Below are positions 9,309-16,966 of a DNA stretch of 25,103 nucleotides, one piece after another. Position numbers and translations under genes: made by a program. The DNA lies in contig CAYZCW010000018.1 of NCBI GenBank assembly GCA_964477035.1, positions 1 to 25,103 of the forward strand. Direction: 5' to 3'. Within the stretch, counting starts at the first letter, position 1, and every line of letters starts with the position of its first letter. The stretch is from SLSG01 sp964477035. Lineage in GTDB: Bacteria; Bacteroidota; Bacteroidia; Bacteroidales; UBA7960. The notes below the pieces were generated by a model. The model made no database searches. It saw only the letters and a list, made by a program, of their open reading frames with translations, and was not told the DNA's origin.

Positions 9309-10493
9309 GACACACAGGAATTCATTCTGACCGCCAAGACCTTTGCTGGCCTCGAAGGCGTTCTTTCCAAAGAACTAAACGATTTAGGCGCCAGTGAGGT
9401 CAAGCCACTGACCCGGGCCGTCCGCTTCCGGGGCGATGCCGAACTGCTGGTACGCGCCAACCTTTGGTGCCGCACGGCCCTGAGCATCCTGTGGGAGGTG
9501 GAGCAGTTCCGGTTCACGGACCGCGACAGCTTCTACGAGGGGATGCGCTCCATCGCCTGGGACAAGCTGTTCGACTCCGGCAAGACCATCTCGGTGGTGC
9601 CGGTGGCCCACCGCTCGGAGCTGTTCAAAAACACCATGTTCCTGGCCCAGCTTACCAAGGATGCCGTGGTGGACTGCTTCCGCGACAAGACCGGGCAACG
9701 GCCCACCGTGGACACCCGGGAGGCCGAGGTCCGCATCTATGTGTACGTAAACCAGGATCACTGCAGCGTGTCGCTCGACAGCAGCGGCGACCCCCTGTTC
9801 AAGCGCGGCTACCGCCGCGAGGGCGGGCCCGCTCCCCTGAACGAGGTGATGGCCGCCGGGCTGGTGCAGCTTTCCGGCTGGGACCTGCAGGGCCACTTCA
9901 TCGATCCCATGTGCGGCAGCGGCACCATCGTGGTGGAGGCGGCCATGCTGGCAGCCAGCATGGCGCCCGGCTCCCTGCGCCGTTCCTTTGCCTTCTCCCA
10001 CTGGAAGGACTTCGACCCCGGCCTCCATGCCCGCCTGCTGGAGGAGGCCAAACAGAAACAGCAGCCGGTGAAGGCCAGGCTGCTTGCCAGCGACGTGAAC
10101 GTCAAGGTGCTGGACATCGCCCGGCAGAATGTGATGCAGGCCGGGTTCCTCGGCCCCGTCACCGTGCAGCGCAACGACTTCTTCACCTTCGTGCCGCCCC
10201 CGGGACCGGGATGGCTGGTGATGAACCCCCCTTACGGCCACCGCATCCGGCAGGAGAGCCTCCCGGAGTTTTACAAACAGATCGGCGACACCTTCAAGTC
10301 GCGCTACGCCGGCTACCATGCCTGCCTGATCAGCCAGGAGCTCAACGGGGTGAAACACGTCGGACTCAAGCCCAGGGCACGCCACAAGGTGTTCAACGGA
10401 CCCCTGGAATGCCTGTTCGTGGTCTATGAGCTGTTCCAGGGCACCCACAAGGACCACGTCATCGCCACCCGCCCGAAGCGGCCCAGGCTCTGA
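9306..10493 (+). CDS. THUMP-domain class I SAM-dependent rRNA methyltransferase (RlmL/YcbY N-terminal-half type, COG0116)
   Basis: A 395-residue RNA N2-guanine methyltransferase of the family whose Escherichia coli member RlmL makes m2G2445 in 23S rRNA. The N-terminal part (about 1-165) is the ferredoxin-like/THUMP RNA-binding module, opening FILTAKTFAGLEGVLSKEL. The linker KRGYRREGGPAPLNEVMAAG and the SAM-binding loop DPMCGSGTIVVEAA (Asp200-Gly206) lead into the Rossmann methyltransferase. The catalytic N-P-P-Y motif is at Asn307-Tyr310. It corresponds to the RlmL half of the E. coli protein and lacks the fused RlmK domain, as is usual in this phylum. The start is TTG, supported by a good ribosome binding site. 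It follows hutI by 27 bp and is probably co-transcribed with it. Confidence 0.92.
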   Translation: MDTQEFILTAKTFAGLEGVLSKELNDLGASEVKPLTRAVRFRGDAELLVRANLWCRTALSILWEVEQFRFTDRDSFYEGMRSIAWDKLFDSGKTISVVPVAHRSELFKNTMFLAQLTKDAVVDCFRDKTGQRPTVDTREAEVRIYVYVNQDHCSVSLDSSGDPLFKRGYRREGGPAPLNEVMAAGLVQLSGWDLQGHFIDPMCGSGTIVVEAAMLAASMAPGSLRRSFAFSHWKDFDPGLHARLLEEAKQKQQPVKARLLASDVNVKVLDIARQNVMQAGFLGPVTVQRNDFFTFVPPPGPGWLVMNPPYGHRIRQESLPEFYKQIGDTFKSRYAGYHACLISQELNGVKHVGLKPRARHKVFNGPLECLFVVYELFQGTHKDHVIATRPKRPRL

Positions 10494-10787
10494 TTCCCCC
10501 GGCCGAACCACAAACAGAAAGGCCAGGCCCTTATCCGGATGAAAGAACATGCCTTGCCACAGGCGAAGCGCCCTCCGGGATGAGCGCATTTGAATCCCGC
10601 CAGGGATTTGCAGCGCGAAAACCGGAGTGGCGCAAGCCGTTTGTGAAGCGGCGTTTTTATCCTTATCTTTGCCTGTTTTTGCAGGCGGGCAGGCGGTGGA
10701 GCGCCCCGGCCGGAACGCCTTCCGGGACATCCTGCCAGACCCTGCCCGCAAGCGACGTCAGACACATCCATATAAACGATTTACCAT
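10494..10787. other. Leader and promoter region upstream of pfkA
   Basis: No gene is seen. A small hairpin AATCCC/GGGATT (10593-10598 with 10603-10608, loop GCCA) precedes the pfkA promoter. The rest, after the promoter, is a GC-rich untranslated leader of about 110 nt with no recognised riboswitch. Confidence 0.5.
10640..10671 (+). promoter_or_regulatory. Bacteroidota-type housekeeping promoter for pfkA
   Basis: TTTG at 10640-10643 and TATCTTTG at 10664-10671 are separated by 20 bp, matching the primary sigma consensus of this phylum (TTTG and TAnnTTTG). The transcript would start near 10678 and carry a leader of about 110 nt before the pfkA ATG. This is the clearest promoter in the window. 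Confidence 0.7.
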
Positions 10788-11885
10788 ATGAGCAAAAGAG
10801 TTTTGGTCGCCACCGGCGGTGGTGACTGCCCGGGCCTGAATGCCGTAATCCGGGCCATCGTACTGAGGGCATCCAGGGAGAGGGACTGGGAGGTCGTTGG
10901 CAGCATCAACGCTTTCGACGGGGTGCTGAACGAGCCCAACGAAATCGTCGTGCTGGGAGAAAAGGAGGTCGCCGGCGTTCACATCCGCGGCGGCACCATC
11001 ATCGGCACCACCAACAAGGGCGGTCCCTTCGCCTGGCCCATCAAAAACCCCGACGGCAGCTGGGGTGCCGACGACCGCTCGGACGAATTCCTTCGCCGCC
11101 TGCAGTACATGGGCGTGGAGGCCGTCATCAACATCGGGGGCGATGGCTCCCAGGCCATTTCCCAGCGGCTTTACGAGAAGGGGCTGCACATCATCGGGGT
11201 GCCCAAGACAATCGACAACGACCTGTCGGCGACCGACTTCACCTTCGGCTTCCAGACGGCCGTGCAGGAGGCCACCACGGCCGTCGACAAGCTGGTGACC
11301 ACGGCCGCCAGCCACAACCGCGTGTTCGTGCTGGAGGTCATGGGCCGCTACGCCGGCTGGATCGCCCTGCACAGCGCTGTGGCCGGCGGGGCCGACGTCT
11401 GCCTCATCCCCGAGATCCCCTACGACCTGGAGAAGGTGAAAGAGAAGATCTACTCCCGCTTCCACCGCGGCCGCGGCTATGCCATCATCGTGATCGCCGA
11501 AGGGGCCAAGCCCGTGGATGGGGAGATGTATTTCGAAGAGAGCCAGGAAGTGGGCTACAAGAACGTCCGCCTGGGCGGGGTCGCCTCCAAGCTGATCCAC
11601 GATTTGAAACGGTCCGGACTGGAAACCGACATGCGCGAGACGGTGCTGGGGCACCTGCAGCGCGGGGGCACGCCCATCGCCTACGACCGGGTGCTTGCCA
11701 CCCAGTTCGGGGCCAAGGCATTTGAGATGGTGCTGAACAAGGAGTTCGGCAAAATGGTCGCCTACCGCCACCCGAACATCGTCACGGTGCCCTTCTCCGA
11801 GGCCATCAGCCAGTACAACTTCGTGGATCCCGGTTCCGACCTGGTGAAGACCGCCAGGGGCATCGGCATCTGCATGGGTGACTGA
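10788..11885 (+). CDS. pfkA: 6-phosphofructokinase, ATP-type by Gly120 but with Lys140
   Basis: A 365-residue cytosolic enzyme phosphorylating fructose 6-phosphate to fructose 1,6-bisphosphate, the committing step of glycolysis. Motifs in order: GGGDCPGLNAVIRAIV (phosphoryl-donor loop, ~8-23), GGDGSQAIS with Asp119-Gly120, PKTIDND with Lys140 and catalytic Asp143, FGFQTAV, MGRYAGWIAL and the fructose-phosphate end HLQRGGTPIAYDRV. Gly at the position equivalent to E. coli Gly104 signals ATP as donor; Asp there signals pyrophosphate. The Lys before TIDND is normally found in PPi-dependent enzymes, while classical bacterial ATP enzymes have Gly. This Gly/Lys pairing is known from some ATP-using members of the PPi-like clade, such as trypanosomatid enzymes. 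It has a strong promoter upstream; priA follows after 48 bp. Confidence 0.95.
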   Translation: MSKRVLVATGGGDCPGLNAVIRAIVLRASRERDWEVVGSINAFDGVLNEPNEIVVLGEKEVAGVHIRGGTIIGTTNKGGPFAWPIKNPDGSWGADDRSDEFLRRLQYMGVEAVINIGGDGSQAISQRLYEKGLHIIGVPKTIDNDLSATDFTFGFQTAVQEATTAVDKLVTTAASHNRVFVLEVMGRYAGWIALHSAVAGGADVCLIPEIPYDLEKVKEKIYSRFHRGRGYAIIVIAEGAKPVDGEMYFEESQEVGYKNVRLGGVASKLIHDLKRSGLETDMRETVLGHLQRGGTPIAYDRVLATQFGAKAFEMVLNKEFGKMVAYRHPNIVTVPFSEAISQYNFVDPGSDLVKTARGIGICMGD

Positions 11886-11933
11886 CCGGCGCCTCCTTGT
11901 CCGGGTGGGGAAGGCCTGACATCCGATTAGCCT

Positions 11934-14429
11934 ATGGAAACCCTGTTCGCAGAGATCCTGCTGCCCCTGCCGCTGAAAGGCACCTTCACCTACCGGGTGC
12001 CACAAACCCTCAACGACCGCATCCGGGAGGGACAGCGGGCCGTGGTTCCTTTTGGCCGCAACAAGGTGTACTCCGGGCTGGTCAAAACCATCCACCGGAC
12101 CCCGCCACAAGCCTTGCAGGTCCGCTACATCGATTCCCTGCTCGACGACATCCCGGTGGTGACGCCAGACCAGTTCCGTTTCTGGGAGTGGGTGGCTTCC
12201 TACTACCTTTGCACCGAGGGAGAGGTCATGAACGCCGCCCTGCCGCCGGCCATGAAGTTGGCCGGAGAGACCCGGGTGGTGCTGCACCCCGACTTCGATC
12301 CGGAGGACGGCGGGGCCGGACTCAATGAAAAGGAATACGCCCTGGTCAGGGCCCTGACCAACAAGAAGCAGCTCACCCTGGGCGAGGCCTCCGTGGCCAC
12401 AGGACTCGCGCGGGTCCTGCCTCTGGTCAAAACCTTGCTGGAGAAAGGGGTGGTGCGGCTCAGGGAGGAGTTGGACGACCCCTGGCGGCCGCGGACCGAG
12501 GCCTTCGTCGCCCTGGCCCCACCTTATGACGGGGACGAGGACCGCCTGCGGGAGGTCTTTGAAAAAGCAGAAAAGCGGGCGCCGCGGCAACTGGAGTTGC
12601 TGATCAGCTACATCCGGCTGTCGGGACGCTATACCTCCCACCCCCGCGATGTAAGCCAGAAAGAACTCACAGACAGCGTGCAGGGGGGCGCCGCCGCCCT
12701 GCAGGCCATGGTCCGCAAGGGCATTTTCCATACCGAACACCGCATCACCAGCCGCTTCAGCCACCTGGAAGGCGGGGCCCCGCCCACCGGGTTCAACGAA
12801 CACCAGCAGCGCGCCTGGGAAGAGACCCACCGCGCCTTCGAAACCCGGCCGGTGGTATTGCTTCACGGGGTCACCTCCAGCGGCAAAACCGAGCTGTACA
12901 TCCGCCTGATCCGCGAAGCCATGGACAAAGGACAGCAGGTCCTGTACCTCCTGCCCGAGATCGCCCTGACGGCCCAGATCATCAACCGCCTGCAGGCCCA
13001 CTTCGGGCACCGGGCAGGCATCTACCACTCCCGCTTCAACCCCATGGAACGCTCGGAGGTGTGGAACAACCTGCTGCTGGGGGGGGTGGAATCGGACGGC
13101 CAGACCATATCGTACGACCTGGTGCTGGGTCCGCGCTCGGCCATGTTCCTGCCGTTCAGGAACCTCGGACTGATCATCATCGACGAAGAGCATGAGCCCA
13201 GCTACAAGCAGCAGGACCCTGCCCCGCGCTACCATGCCCGCGATGCCGCCATCGCCCTCGCAGCGCAACATGGCGCCCGGGTGCTGCTGGGCAGCGCCAC
13301 CCCTTCGGTGGAAAGCTATTTCAATGCCCGCACGGGCAAATACGGGCTGGTGGAGCTGCCGCGCCGCCACGGGGGGGTGATGATGCCCGAGGTGCTGGTG
13401 GCCGACATCCGCAAGGAAGGGCGCCATAAAAGCATGCGCTCCCACTTTTCCCACCTGCTGTTTGAAAGCATGCAGGAAGCCCTGGCCGCCGGGGAGCAGG
13501 TCATCCTGTTCCAGAACCGCCGCGGCTTTTCGCTTCGCCTGGAATGCACCCAGTGCGACTGGCTGCCTGAATGCCACCAATGCGATGTGAGCCTGGTCTA
13601 TCACAAGAAGGCCCGCAAGCTCACCTGCCATTATTGCGGCTACACGACCGATCCACCCACGCGTTGTCCCGGCTGCGGCTCCACCGACATCCGCATGAAA
13701 GGCTTCGGCACCGAAAAGATCGAGGAGGAGCTCCCCCTGTTTTATCCCGAGGCCCGGGTGGCGCGCATGGACCTGGACACCACCCGGTCGCGCCATGCCT
13801 ACCGGGACATCCTGTCCGACTTCGAAAACCACAAGATCGACATCCTGGTGGGGACCCAGATGGTGAGCAAGGGGCTCGACTTCAGCAATGTGAGCCTGGT
13901 GGGCATCCTCAATGCCGACAACATGCTGCACTTCCCCGACTTCAGGGCCCATGAACGTGCCTACCAGCTCATGGCACAGGTGAGCGGGCGGGCGGGCCGC
14001 AACCACAAGCGGGGCAAGGTCATCATCCAGACCCACAACCCTTACCATTCTGTCATCCGCCAGGTCATCGACAACGACTACCTGGGGATGTACGAAAGCC
14101 AGGTGGTGGAAAGGCGCAGCTTTGGCTACCCTCCCTTCATGAGGCTGGTACAGCTCACCGCCCTACACCGGGAAGAGGAGCCCCTGAACAAAGGGGCTGC
14201 GGCGCTGGCGGCCCTGCTCCGCGAGGCATTCCCCGAAAAGGTCTTCGGACCCGAATACCCGCTGGTGGCGCGCATCCGCAACCAGTACATGAAACGGATC
14301 CTGGTGAAGCTCGACCGCAGCCAGCAACTGCCCCAGGCCAGAAAGGCCCTGCTCGGGGCCGTGGAAAGTTTTCGGGAGGGTGCGGAGGGCAAAGGCATCC
14401 GGGTGGTCATCGACGTCGACCCGGTATAG
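11934..14429 (+). CDS. priA: Primosomal protein N' (replication restart helicase PriA)
   Basis: An 831-residue 3'-to-5' DNA helicase that recognises abandoned forks and reloads the replisome. It opens ETLFAEILLPLPLKGTFTYR, the family's 3' DNA-binding domain. The helicase core shows Walker A GVTSSGKTEL (Lys318), Walker B IIDEEHEPSYKQQD (Asp417-His420) and later GTQMVSKGLDF and QVSGRAGR. Between the core halves is the zinc module with eight Cys (538, 541, 547, 550, 565, 568, 578, 581), all intact. Length is slightly above the E. coli enzyme (732), as is common in Bacteroidota. It lies 48 bp after pfkA and may be read from the same promoter. Its stop is only 5 bp from the stop of the convergent ftsB-like gene, with no terminator between. 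Confidence 0.97.
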   Translation: METLFAEILLPLPLKGTFTYRVPQTLNDRIREGQRAVVPFGRNKVYSGLVKTIHRTPPQALQVRYIDSLLDDIPVVTPDQFRFWEWVASYYLCTEGEVMNAALPPAMKLAGETRVVLHPDFDPEDGGAGLNEKEYALVRALTNKKQLTLGEASVATGLARVLPLVKTLLEKGVVRLREELDDPWRPRTEAFVALAPPYDGDEDRLREVFEKAEKRAPRQLELLISYIRLSGRYTSHPRDVSQKELTDSVQGGAAALQAMVRKGIFHTEHRITSRFSHLEGGAPPTGFNEHQQRAWEETHRAFETRPVVLLHGVTSSGKTELYIRLIREAMDKGQQVLYLLPEIALTAQIINRLQAHFGHRAGIYHSRFNPMERSEVWNNLLLGGVESDGQTISYDLVLGPRSAMFLPFRNLGLIIIDEEHEPSYKQQDPAPRYHARDAAIALAAQHGARVLLGSATPSVESYFNARTGKYGLVELPRRHGGVMMPEVLVADIRKEGRHKSMRSHFSHLLFESMQEALAAGEQVILFQNRRGFSLRLECTQCDWLPECHQCDVSLVYHKKARKLTCHYCGYTTDPPTRCPGCGSTDIRMKGFGTEKIEEELPLFYPEARVARMDLDTTRSRHAYRDILSDFENHKIDILVGTQMVSKGLDFSNVSLVGILNADNMLHFPDFRAHERAYQLMAQVSGRAGRNHKRGKVIIQTHNPYHSVIRQVIDNDYLGMYESQVVERRSFGYPPFMRLVQLTALHREEEPLNKGAAALAALLREAFPEKVFGPEYPLVARIRNQYMKRILVKLDRSQQLPQARKALLGAVESFREGAEGKGIRVVIDVDPV

Positions 14430-14434
14430 CCGGG

Positions 14435-14725
14435 TTAATCGGGAAGAATGAACACATCCTCCCCTTCCTTCTTCATCAGGTAGTTCTCGCGGGCATAACG
14501 CTCCAGCTCTTCGGGATCGTCCTGCAGGCGGTGCAGGTCGGTGCTGTCGCGCAGGATCTCCTCCTGATAGTAAGCCTTGTCCCGCTTCAGCTCATTGAGC
14601 TGCCGCTGCAGCCGCCACTGGTGCACCAGGTTGTTCTTGTCGAAAAACAGCAGCCACACCCCCACGGCCACCATGGCGAGGAAGTACTTGTTTTTCAAAA
14701 GGGAAGGCAGTTTCGGCCAGGCCAT
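14435..14725 (-). CDS. DivIC/FtsB-like septum formation initiator
   Basis: A 96-residue bitopic membrane protein of the FtsB/DivIC family, which links early and late divisome parts. The start at 14725 (MAWPKLPSLL) is preferred over an open extension to 14791, because it gives the usual short cytoplasmic tail. One transmembrane helix lies at about residues 14-30 (YFLAMVAVGVWLLFF), followed by a coiled coil of about 40 residues (from WRLQRQLNELKRDKAYYQEE). The family ending ERYARENYLMKKEGEDVFIL is present. It is the last gene of a same-strand run (tolC-like, adaptor, tsaB, this gene), 68 bp after tsaB. Its stop nearly touches that of priA on the other strand. Confidence 0.88.
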   Translation of the reverse strand: MAWPKLPSLLKNKYFLAMVAVGVWLLFFDKNNLVHQWRLQRQLNELKRDKAYYQEEILRDSTDLHRLQDDPEELERYARENYLMKKEGEDVFILPD

Positions 14726-14793
14726 CTGCGCGCGCTTTATTTTCCGGTTAATCGTCGGATGGATACGCGGTAAAGGTAAGAAAAAAAACAAGC

Positions 14794-15516
14794 CTATGCC
14801 AGGCCCTTGACCCGGGGGGCGCCCGCCACGAAATCCTTGAGGTAGAACGGCTCGAAATAGGCCACGTCTTCGAACTCCTGTTTAAGAAACTTCTCATGGG
14901 CCAGGGCGATCATGCCCCTGGCCGAAGGCCATACATCATCGAACACCATGGCATTGCGGCTCTCCAGCAGCGGCCGGCACTTGCCCGCTCCGTCCCCGAA
15001 GAAAAACACCTTGTGCTCTTCGAGCAGCCCGCGGAAGCTGCCTTCGGTCACCACCTCGGCCCGGGTTTCCTGTTTCTGGTCCAGGAAGGCATCATAGAGC
15101 CCGTAGTACACCTCCATGCGCCGGGCGTCGAACATCGGACAGAACAAAGCCTCCAGGGCCGCCGGCAGGATGAAGTCGGTGCGCTGGAGCAGGCTTTCCC
15201 TGAAGTGGCACGACATGGCCTCCAGGGAATTGATGGCGATCAGCGGAATATCCAGGCCGTAGCACAGGCCTTTGGCGGCCGACACGCCGATGCGCAGGCC
15301 CGTATAGGAGCCGGGCCCTTTGCTGACGGCCACCGCGGACAGGTCAGACGGCCGGATGCCCGACTCCTGCAGGACCTCCTCCACGAAGGCCGTCAGCAGG
15401 CTGGAGTGGGAGTACCCCTGCCCGTTCTGCTCGCGCAGGGCGTGCAGGTGGCCATTGTAGGACAAGGCCACGGAGCACATCCGGGTGGAGGACTCGATGT
15501 GAATGATGTATGCCAT
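14794..15516 (-). CDS. tsaB: tRNA threonylcarbamoyladenosine biosynthesis protein TsaB
   Basis: A 240-residue cytosolic protein of the ASKHA fold. TsaB dimerises with TsaD and, with TsaE, transfers threonylcarbamoyl to A37 of ANN-decoding tRNAs. The N-terminus IIHIESSTRMCSVAL is the phosphate-1 region, and GPGSYTGLRIGVSAAKGLCY (residues 67-86) is the most conserved TsaB block. HSSLL (37-41) is the helix at the dimer interface. Length matches the family (~230). TsaB is the degenerate, non-catalytic paralogue of TsaD. It starts 15 bp after the adaptor gene's stop, so it is very likely translated from the same message as the TolC/adaptor pair; the functional link is unclear. Confidence 0.95.
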   Translation of the reverse strand: MAYIIHIESSTRMCSVALSYNGHLHALREQNGQGYSHSSLLTAFVEEVLQESGIRPSDLSAVAVSKGPGSYTGLRIGVSAAKGLCYGLDIPLIAINSLEAMSCHFRESLLQRTDFILPAALEALFCPMFDARRMEVYYGLYDAFLDQKQETRAEVVTEGSFRGLLEEHKVFFFGDGAGKCRPLLESRNAMVFDDVWPSARGMIALAHEKFLKQEFEDVAYFEPFYLKDFVAGAPRVKGLA

Positions 15517-15531
15517 GAATGCGTGTGTGGG

Positions 15532-16899
15532 TCAGAACAGGTCCTGACGTTTTACCTTTTCTACGTGATCCCCGTCCTTTAGGTTACGGGATACCACGCG
15601 GTAAGGACCGGTAATCACTTCCTGCCCTTCCTCCAGACCTTCCACGATCTCGATGTAATGGCTGTCCTGGATGCCGCTGGTGACGGCGACCTGCACCGCC
15701 TTGCCTTCCCGGAAAACGAACACATACTCCTGCGGCCTGACCTGCTCCACAGACAGGAATCCGCCGGTCTGCGGGGCATCGCCTTCTTCCACGGCACCGG
15801 CTTCTTCATCCTCGTCCCCCTCCTCATTGCCGTTGCCGGTCTCCTGGCGGGTGGTCACCGCCTGTATGGGGACGGACAACACGCCGCCGGCCTGCCTGGT
15901 CTGGATGTCGACCGATGCCGACATGCCCGGGCGGAAGGGCGACAGGTGGGGACGGTCCGGATGCTGCAGGTGGTTGTAGGATTCGGGAAGGACCTGGATG
16001 CGCACCTCGAAATTGGTCACCTGGTCGACCGACATGCCTTCGGTCATCGCAGAATTCGCGATGGAGGTCACCACCCCCTGGAAACGCTCCGTAAAGAACG
16101 CATCCACCTGGATGACGGCCAGGTTGCCTTCGCTCACCCTGACGATGTCATTTTCGTTCACATCGACCACCACCTCCATCTGGTTGAGGTTGGCAATGCG
16201 CATAATCTCGGTGCCGGCAAACTGGGAGGTCCCCACCACGCGTTCGCCGATCTCTGCATCGAGCCTCGAAATGGTACCGTCCATCGGCGCGAAGAGACTG
16301 GTCTTCTGCAGGCTTTCCCGGGCTTCCTTCAGGGCTGCCTCAGCGCTTTTCACCTGGAACTCGGCGCCCACCACGCTCTGGCGTCCGGCCTCCACCTCAG
16401 CCTGGGCCACCAGGTACTGGGCCCGTGCCTGGTCGAACTCTGCCTCCGAGATGGCGTTCTGTTCATACAATTGCTCGCTGCGGCTGAAGCTGGCCCGGGC
16501 ATTGATATACTGGGCCTCTGCCTGGGAGGCACGGGCCCGGGCATTGGCCAGGTTGGCACGGCTGGTGTTCAGGGAAGCCTCCACACGGTCCAGGGCCGAC
16601 TCATACAGGTCGGGGTTGATGCGGGCCAGCAGCTGCCCGCGGGTCACGAAGTCGCCCTCCGTCACGGGAAGCTCGATGATCTCGCCCGACACGTCGGGGC
16701 TGATTTTGACCTCCGTTACGGGACGGATCTTGCCACTGGCCGTCACGACTTCAACAATGTCCCGGCGCTCCGCCGCCTCGGTGGTTACCTGTATGGTCTC
16801 CATGGAGTCGATCCACCCCAGCCTGCGGGCCACAATTAAAAATACGATCAGCACCCCGACAAGGATGAGTCCGTAACGAATCAGTTTCTTGGTTTTCAT
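15532..16899 (-). CDS. Efflux periplasmic adaptor subunit (HlyD/MacA-like membrane fusion protein)
   Basis: A 455-residue protein bridging an inner-membrane pump to a TolC-like outer-membrane channel. Residues ~8-25 form the N-terminal membrane anchor (YGLILVGVLIVFLIVARR). A lipoyl half follows (GKIRPVTEVKISPDVSGEII, ~55-75), then a long alpha-helical hairpin of ~100 residues (NTSRANLANARARASQAEAQ and onward), the second lipoyl half (LFAPMDGTISRLDAEIGERV) and a beta-barrel. The closing domain contains EYVFVFREGKAVQVAV and VEGLEEGQEVITGPYRV. An unusual acidic, low-complexity segment (about residues 350-378, including EEGDEDEEAGAVEEGD) interrupts the region before the final domain. It is transcribed after the TolC-like gene (68 bp gap). 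No pump (ABC or RND) gene is adjacent on either side. Confidence 0.93.
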   Translation of the reverse strand: MKTKKLIRYGLILVGVLIVFLIVARRLGWIDSMETIQVTTEAAERRDIVEVVTASGKIRPVTEVKISPDVSGEIIELPVTEGDFVTRGQLLARINPDLYESALDRVEASLNTSRANLANARARASQAEAQYINARASFSRSEQLYEQNAISEAEFDQARAQYLVAQAEVEAGRQSVVGAEFQVKSAEAALKEARESLQKTSLFAPMDGTISRLDAEIGERVVGTSQFAGTEIMRIANLNQMEVVVDVNENDIVRVSEGNLAVIQVDAFFTERFQGVVTSIANSAMTEGMSVDQVTNFEVRIQVLPESYNHLQHPDRPHLSPFRPGMSASVDIQTRQAGGVLSVPIQAVTTRQETGNGNEEGDEDEEAGAVEEGDAPQTGGFLSVEQVRPQEYVFVFREGKAVQVAVTSGIQDSHYIEIVEGLEEGQEVITGPYRVVSRNLKDGDHVEKVKRQDLF

Positions 16900-16966
16900 G
16901 ATCGGTCAATAAATGGGGTTGGGTTATTATCCGGCAGCCGGCAAAAGGGCCGGCGCGTCCGGGCCG

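Noticed and set aside
9384..10751. A 455-codon minus-strand frame opposite the RlmL-like gene
   Set aside because: It is antisense to a gene with intact SAM-binding and NPPY motifs, and its own translation shows no domain.
10758..14048. A 1096-codon open frame on the minus strand opposite pfkA and priA
   Set aside because: It is antisense to two unmistakable genes whose motifs are complete. Its translation is rich in His, Gln, Gly and Val without domain-like blocks. Long antisense frames are expected with this GC-rich codon use.
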